From positions 1 to 9,232 of the forward strand of contig JAUYHV010000174.1 in NCBI GenBank assembly GCA_030689845.1: DNA of 9,232 nt, read 5' to 3'. Shown one piece after another: positions 6,110 to 9,232 of the stretch. Position numbers and translations under genes: made by a program. This DNA is from Dehalococcoidia bacterium (lineage in GTDB: Bacteria > Chloroflexota > Dehalococcoidia > JACQUA01). The notes beneath the pieces were generated by a model. It saw nothing but the letters and a program-made list of their open reading frames with translations. It made no database searches and was not told the DNA's origin. Within the stretch, counting starts at the first letter, position 1. Every line of letters starts with the position of its first letter.

Positions 6110-6607
6110 CTAAAGAGGTTTACCCGCGCCCCTGGTCATAGCAATACGGCCGGTCCTGGCAATTTCTTTAATTCCAAAATCTTTTAAAAGAATATAGAGA
6201 GAGCTTAATTTATTACCGTCCCCGGTTACTTCGATGGTCAAGGAATCATGGGCGACATCGATAATATTAGCCCTGAATATATCTACAATTTGAATTATTT
6301 CGCTTCTCTCTACCCGGGAAGCTTTGACCTTAATCAATGCCAGTTCCCTGGTCACCATTGGTTCGGAGGTGATGTCGGAAACCTTTACTACATCAATTAC
6401 TTTTTCCCACTGCTTCCTCACCTGTTCCACCTCGGCATCGCTTCCCGAAACCCCAACGGTTACCCTGGAAAGCCCGGTTTCCACACTGGGGCCTACTGCT
6501 ATGCTGTCAATATTAAATCCGCGTCTCCGGAAAAGGCTGGCGATGCGGTTTAAAACTCCAGGTTTGTCTCTTACCAGAGCTACCAGTGTGTGTATTTTAG
6601 TTTCCAT
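6110..6607 (-). CDS. ilvN: Acetolactate synthase regulatory (small) subunit
   Basis: IlvN binds the catalytic subunit IlvB, raises its activity and confers valine feedback inhibition. The 165-aa length is typical of the IlvH/IlvN type. Residues 5-75 form an ACT domain with VRDKPGVLNRIASLF (12-26) and RRGFNIDSIAVGP (28-40), the region that binds valine at the dimer interface in studied homologues. Asp14 lies where E. coli IlvH has Asn11, while Gly17 and Asn32 are kept. The C-terminal half has MVTRELALIKV and DIFRANIIDVAHDSLTIEVTG, the conserved second domain. The ATG at 6607 has only a weak GAAG-type binding site and lies 28 nt after ilvB, so it may depend on coupling. The symbol ilvH would be equally acceptable. 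Confidence 0.96.
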   Translation of the reverse strand: METKIHTLVALVRDKPGVLNRIASLFRRRGFNIDSIAVGPSVETGLSRVTVGVSGSDAEVEQVRKQWEKVIDVVKVSDITSEPMVTRELALIKVKASRVERSEIIQIVDIFRANIIDVAHDSLTIEVTGDGNKLSSLYILLKDFGIKEIARTGRIAMTRGAGKPL

Positions 6608-6635
6608 TTATTCTTCTACCCGTAAAACATATTTT

Positions 6636-8357
6636 TTATAAATTACTTATGTGTTTGGAGGAATTCTTTCCCATATGCACAGTCTCCCTCGGTTCTTCCA
6701 TAATCTCAGCCAGGGAAGCTCCGGGGGGTACCATGGGATAAATGTTCTCCTCCGGCTCAACAACAAAATCTATCAGGAAAGGCCCGTCATATTCCATTGC
6801 TTGCTGGATAGCCGGTAAAACCTGGAGTTTATCGGTTACTCTTAACCCTGGAATTCCGTACGCCTCGGCTATTTTCACGAAATCAGGGCTCCATAAAGGA
6901 GTAGCAGCATAGCGTTTTTCATAAAACAACTCCTGCCACTGCCTTACCATGCCAAGAAAACCGTTGTTGATTATGGCTATTTTAACAGCCGCTTTCTCCT
7001 GAACGATTGTTGCCAGTTCCTGGATAGTCATCTGAAACCCGCCGTCACCGGCTACACACCAGACATTCTCCTCGGGGCGGCCTATTTTTGCCCCCAATGC
7101 TGCGGGTAGTTCGAAGCCCATGGTTCCAAGACCTCCGGAGGAAATAAAACTGTTGGGCTTGTTATACCAGAAATACCGCGCAGACCACATCTGGTTCTGC
7201 CCGACTCCCGTTACAATCGTGGCATTACCGCCGGTAACCTCATGTATTTTGTTTATCACGTACTGGGGGAGAATCCCGTCACACTCTCTAATGTCCGTTG
7301 AAGGGTGCTCCTCCCTCCAGCATTCAAGCTGGGTAATCCAGGCAAATCGACTGGACTCGTTGATAAGGGGGTTTAAAGATTTTAAAACGTGCTTTACATC
7401 CCCCACGATGGGCACATTTACCCGTACATTTTTACCTATTTCCGCCGCATCCACGTCTATGTGCACGATTTTTGCCCTGGGAGCGAACCCGCTGATTCGT
7501 CCGGTGGCGCGGTCGTCGAACCGCATCCCGATGGCTATTACGACGTCAGCGGCATCGACGGCCATATTGGCATAGGCGGTGCCGTGCATGCCTATCATGC
7601 CAAAGCTCAGTGCGTGGGATTCCGGGAAACAACTTATGCCGAGCAAAGTAGTTATGACAGGAATTTGCGCTTTCTCAACGAGTTCTTTTAGTTCGCCCGT
7701 CGCGTTGGAGACCAGGACACCCCTCCCGGCCAGTATTACCGGCTGTTGAGCGGCATTTATTAGGGCAGCCGCTTTTTTTATCTGGGTCGGATGTCCCTGG
7801 GGCTTAACTTTATATCCGGGGAAGGTTACTTTGTCAGGATAATTAAACTCTGCGAGTTCCGTAAAAACATCCCGGGGAATATCGATATGTACCGGACCGG
7901 GCCTGCCCGTCCGGGCAAGATAGAAGCTCTCTTTAATTATTTCGGGAAGGTCCGAAGCCTTCATTACAAGATAGTTATGCTTAGTAATAGGCAGGGTTAT
8001 TCCAGTTATGTCAACTTCTTGAAAGGCGTCTTTACCAATAAAAGGACGGGCTACCTGCCCTGTTATGGCAACCATAGGCGATGAATCCAGGTAGGCGTTT
8101 GCTATACCTGTGACCAGATTTGTGGCTCCCGGCCCGGAAGTTGCGATGCAAACACCTACTTTGCCTGTTACCCGGGCATAAGCGTCGGCGGCATGAGCCG
8201 CTCCCTGCTCATGTCGTACCAGAATATGGCGTATCTTATCGTACTGGTACAGCGTGTCGTAAAAGGGTAATACCGCACCGCCCGGGTAACCGAATACCAC
8301 GTCTACATTTTCCTTCAAAAAACTTTCGCAAACTATATGTGCTCCTGATATTTTCAT
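6636..8357 (-). CDS. ilvB: Acetolactate synthase catalytic (large) subunit
   Basis: IlvB is the thiamine diphosphate, FAD and Mg dependent acetohydroxyacid synthase that condenses pyruvate with pyruvate or 2-ketobutyrate. The 573 residues show the whole biosynthetic-type architecture. The N-terminal domain has FGYPGGAVLPFYD (22-34), catalytic Glu50 in RHEQGAAHAADAYAR and TSGPGATN (73-80). Gln113 is in AFQEVD. The central FAD domain includes MRFDDRATG (278-286). The C-terminal domain has the ThDP/Mg motif GDGGFQM (437-443) ending at Asn464-Asn465, and VRQWQELFYE (471-480). The FAD-domain sequence and the adjacent ilvN argue against catabolic AlsS or a benzoylformate decarboxylase relative. The ATG lies 8 nt after the ilvD stop, and AGGGG overlapping that stop codon serves as binding site, so translation is likely coupled. 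The protein appears complete. Confidence 0.97.
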   Translation of the reverse strand: MKISGAHIVCESFLKENVDVVFGYPGGAVLPFYDTLYQYDKIRHILVRHEQGAAHAADAYARVTGKVGVCIATSGPGATNLVTGIANAYLDSSPMVAITGQVARPFIGKDAFQEVDITGITLPITKHNYLVMKASDLPEIIKESFYLARTGRPGPVHIDIPRDVFTELAEFNYPDKVTFPGYKVKPQGHPTQIKKAAALINAAQQPVILAGRGVLVSNATGELKELVEKAQIPVITTLLGISCFPESHALSFGMIGMHGTAYANMAVDAADVVIAIGMRFDDRATGRISGFAPRAKIVHIDVDAAEIGKNVRVNVPIVGDVKHVLKSLNPLINESSRFAWITQLECWREEHPSTDIRECDGILPQYVINKIHEVTGGNATIVTGVGQNQMWSARYFWYNKPNSFISSGGLGTMGFELPAALGAKIGRPEENVWCVAGDGGFQMTIQELATIVQEKAAVKIAIINNGFLGMVRQWQELFYEKRYAATPLWSPDFVKIAEAYGIPGLRVTDKLQVLPAIQQAMEYDGPFLIDFVVEPEENIYPMVPPGASLAEIMEEPRETVHMGKNSSKHISNL

Positions 8358-8365
8358 GTTGGCCC

Positions 8366-9232
8366 CTAATCTATAAATACGGCACCGGTGCTGGCCGATG
8401 TAACTTTCTCCGCATAACGTTTAAGATAACCCTTTTTAACCCTCGGTACGAAGGGAGGGACTTGCTTGAGCCTTTCCTGAATCTGTTCCGCACCTAATTT
8501 CACTTCAAGTTTGCACTCCGGGATATTTATACTGATAATATCACCGTCTTTCAAGGCAGCGATAGGGCCGCCCGCAGCGCCCTCAGGAGAAACGTGTCCA
8601 ATGGCTGCCCCCCTCGTGGCGCCTGAAAAGCGACCGTCGGTTATCAATGCGACGTCCTTATCCATCCCCATACCGCTTAGCAGGGAAGTCGGTGTAAGCA
8701 TTTCCCGCATCCCCGGGCCGCCTCGTGGTCCTTCGTACCTGATAACCACAACTTCGCCTTTTTTTATTGTCCTTTCCATAATAGCCCTTGTTGCCGCTTC
8801 CTCGGAATCGAAAACCCTGGCCGGACCTTCATGGACCATCATCTCGGGAGATACCGCCGCGCTTTTCACCACAGAGCCTTCCGGGGCTAAATTACCAAAC
8901 AGGATGCTCAAACCTCCGGTTAATGAATGAGGCTTCGATGATGGGTATATGACGTCCCTGTCGCCATCCCTGGCCGCATCGAGAGTGGCCGACAATGGTT
9001 TCCCTGTTACTGTCATCACATCCCTGTCAAGCAGTCCGCCTATTTCTTTCATAACGGAGCTTATCCCACCGGCCCTGTCGAGGTCCTGGATATGCCAGGT
9101 ACCGGAAGGACTTATTTTACAGAGGTGCGGGGTCCCCCGGCTTATTTCGTTTATCTTTTCCAGGGAGAATTGCACCCCGGCTTCGTGGGCGATAGCCATA
9201 ACGTGAAGTAAACTGTTGGTGCTTCCTCCCAG
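8366..9232 (-). CDS. ilvD: Dihydroxy-acid dehydratase, C-terminal half (5' end outside window)
   Basis: IlvD dehydrates 2,3-dihydroxyisovalerate and its 3-methylvalerate homologue to the 2-keto acids, using an iron-sulfur cluster and Mg. The frame is open to the window edge. The visible 288 residues are the C-terminal part of a protein usually about 555 aa long. They begin LGGSTNSLLHVMAIAHEAG, a conserved stretch. Next come HIQDLDRAGG (47-56), RYEGPRGGPGMREML (165-179) and DGRFSGATRGAAIGHVSPEG (199-218), which includes the conserved Ser-Gly of the active site, then GGPIA. The C-terminal swivel-like domain ends with a normal tail. The N-terminal cluster cysteines lie outside the window and cannot be checked. 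An ATG inside (9199) is not the real start. The closely related Edd (phosphogluconate dehydratase) is excluded by operon context. Confidence 0.96.
   Translation of the reverse strand: MGGSTNSLLHVMAIAHEAGVQFSLEKINEISRGTPHLCKISPSGTWHIQDLDRAGGISSVMKEIGGLLDRDVMTVTGKPLSATLDAARDGDRDVIYPSSKPHSLTGGLSILFGNLAPEGSVVKSAAVSPEMMVHEGPARVFDSEEAATRAIMERTIKKGEVVVIRYEGPRGGPGMREMLTPTSLLSGMGMDKDVALITDGRFSGATRGAAIGHVSPEGAAGGPIAALKDGDIISINIPECKLEVKLGAEQIQERLKQVPPFVPRVKKGYLKRYAEKVTSASTGAVFID

Overview
This window is a branched-chain amino acid biosynthesis operon. All eight recognisable genes lie on the minus strand, so transcription runs from high to low coordinates: ilvD (its 5' half lies beyond the right edge), ilvB, ilvN, ilvC, leuA, leuC, leuD, leuB. 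Tight spacing (8 nt ilvD-ilvB, 28 nt ilvB-ilvN), an 11-nt leuA/leuC overlap and a 1-nt leuC/leuD overlap point to one polycistronic unit with translational coupling. Three longer gaps follow ilvN, ilvC and leuD (142, 154 and 186 nt), and each contains possible RNA structure. No T-box or main promoter is visible, so the principal control region is probably upstream of ilvD, outside the window.

Organism (inference): an anaerobic low-to-mid GC Gram-positive bacterium of the Clostridia, possibly Peptococcaceae-like. The grounds are the continuous ilvDBNC-leuACDB order, strong purine-rich Shine-Dalgarno sites, a short class I ketol-acid reductoisomerase, and the short LeuC (about 420 aa) and LeuD (168 aa) types.

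Pathway: IlvB/IlvN make acetolactate or acetohydroxybutyrate, IlvC isomerises and reduces it, and IlvD dehydrates the diol to the 2-keto acid. LeuA condenses 2-ketoisovalerate with acetyl-CoA, LeuC/LeuD isomerise the product, and LeuB oxidises it towards leucine.

The most interesting signal is in the dinucleotide-binding sites. LeuB, normally NAD-linked, carries Arg at three positions where NADP-specific relatives or engineered NADP variants carry basic residues, and it lacks the conserved NAD-specifying Asp. IlvC, normally NADPH-linked, has lost the phosphate-binding Arg and Ser residues of its loop and has a Glu there. The operon may therefore have a reciprocal coenzyme swap. Second, leuC has no ATG, GTG or TTG at its 5' end, and the only fitting start is CTG.

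Region 1-236, downstream of leuB, holds no recognised gene. It has a possible minus-strand ORF running off the left edge (1-77), and a plus-strand 30-codon ORF (134-226) preceded by a near-perfect Shine-Dalgarno sequence and convergent with leuB.
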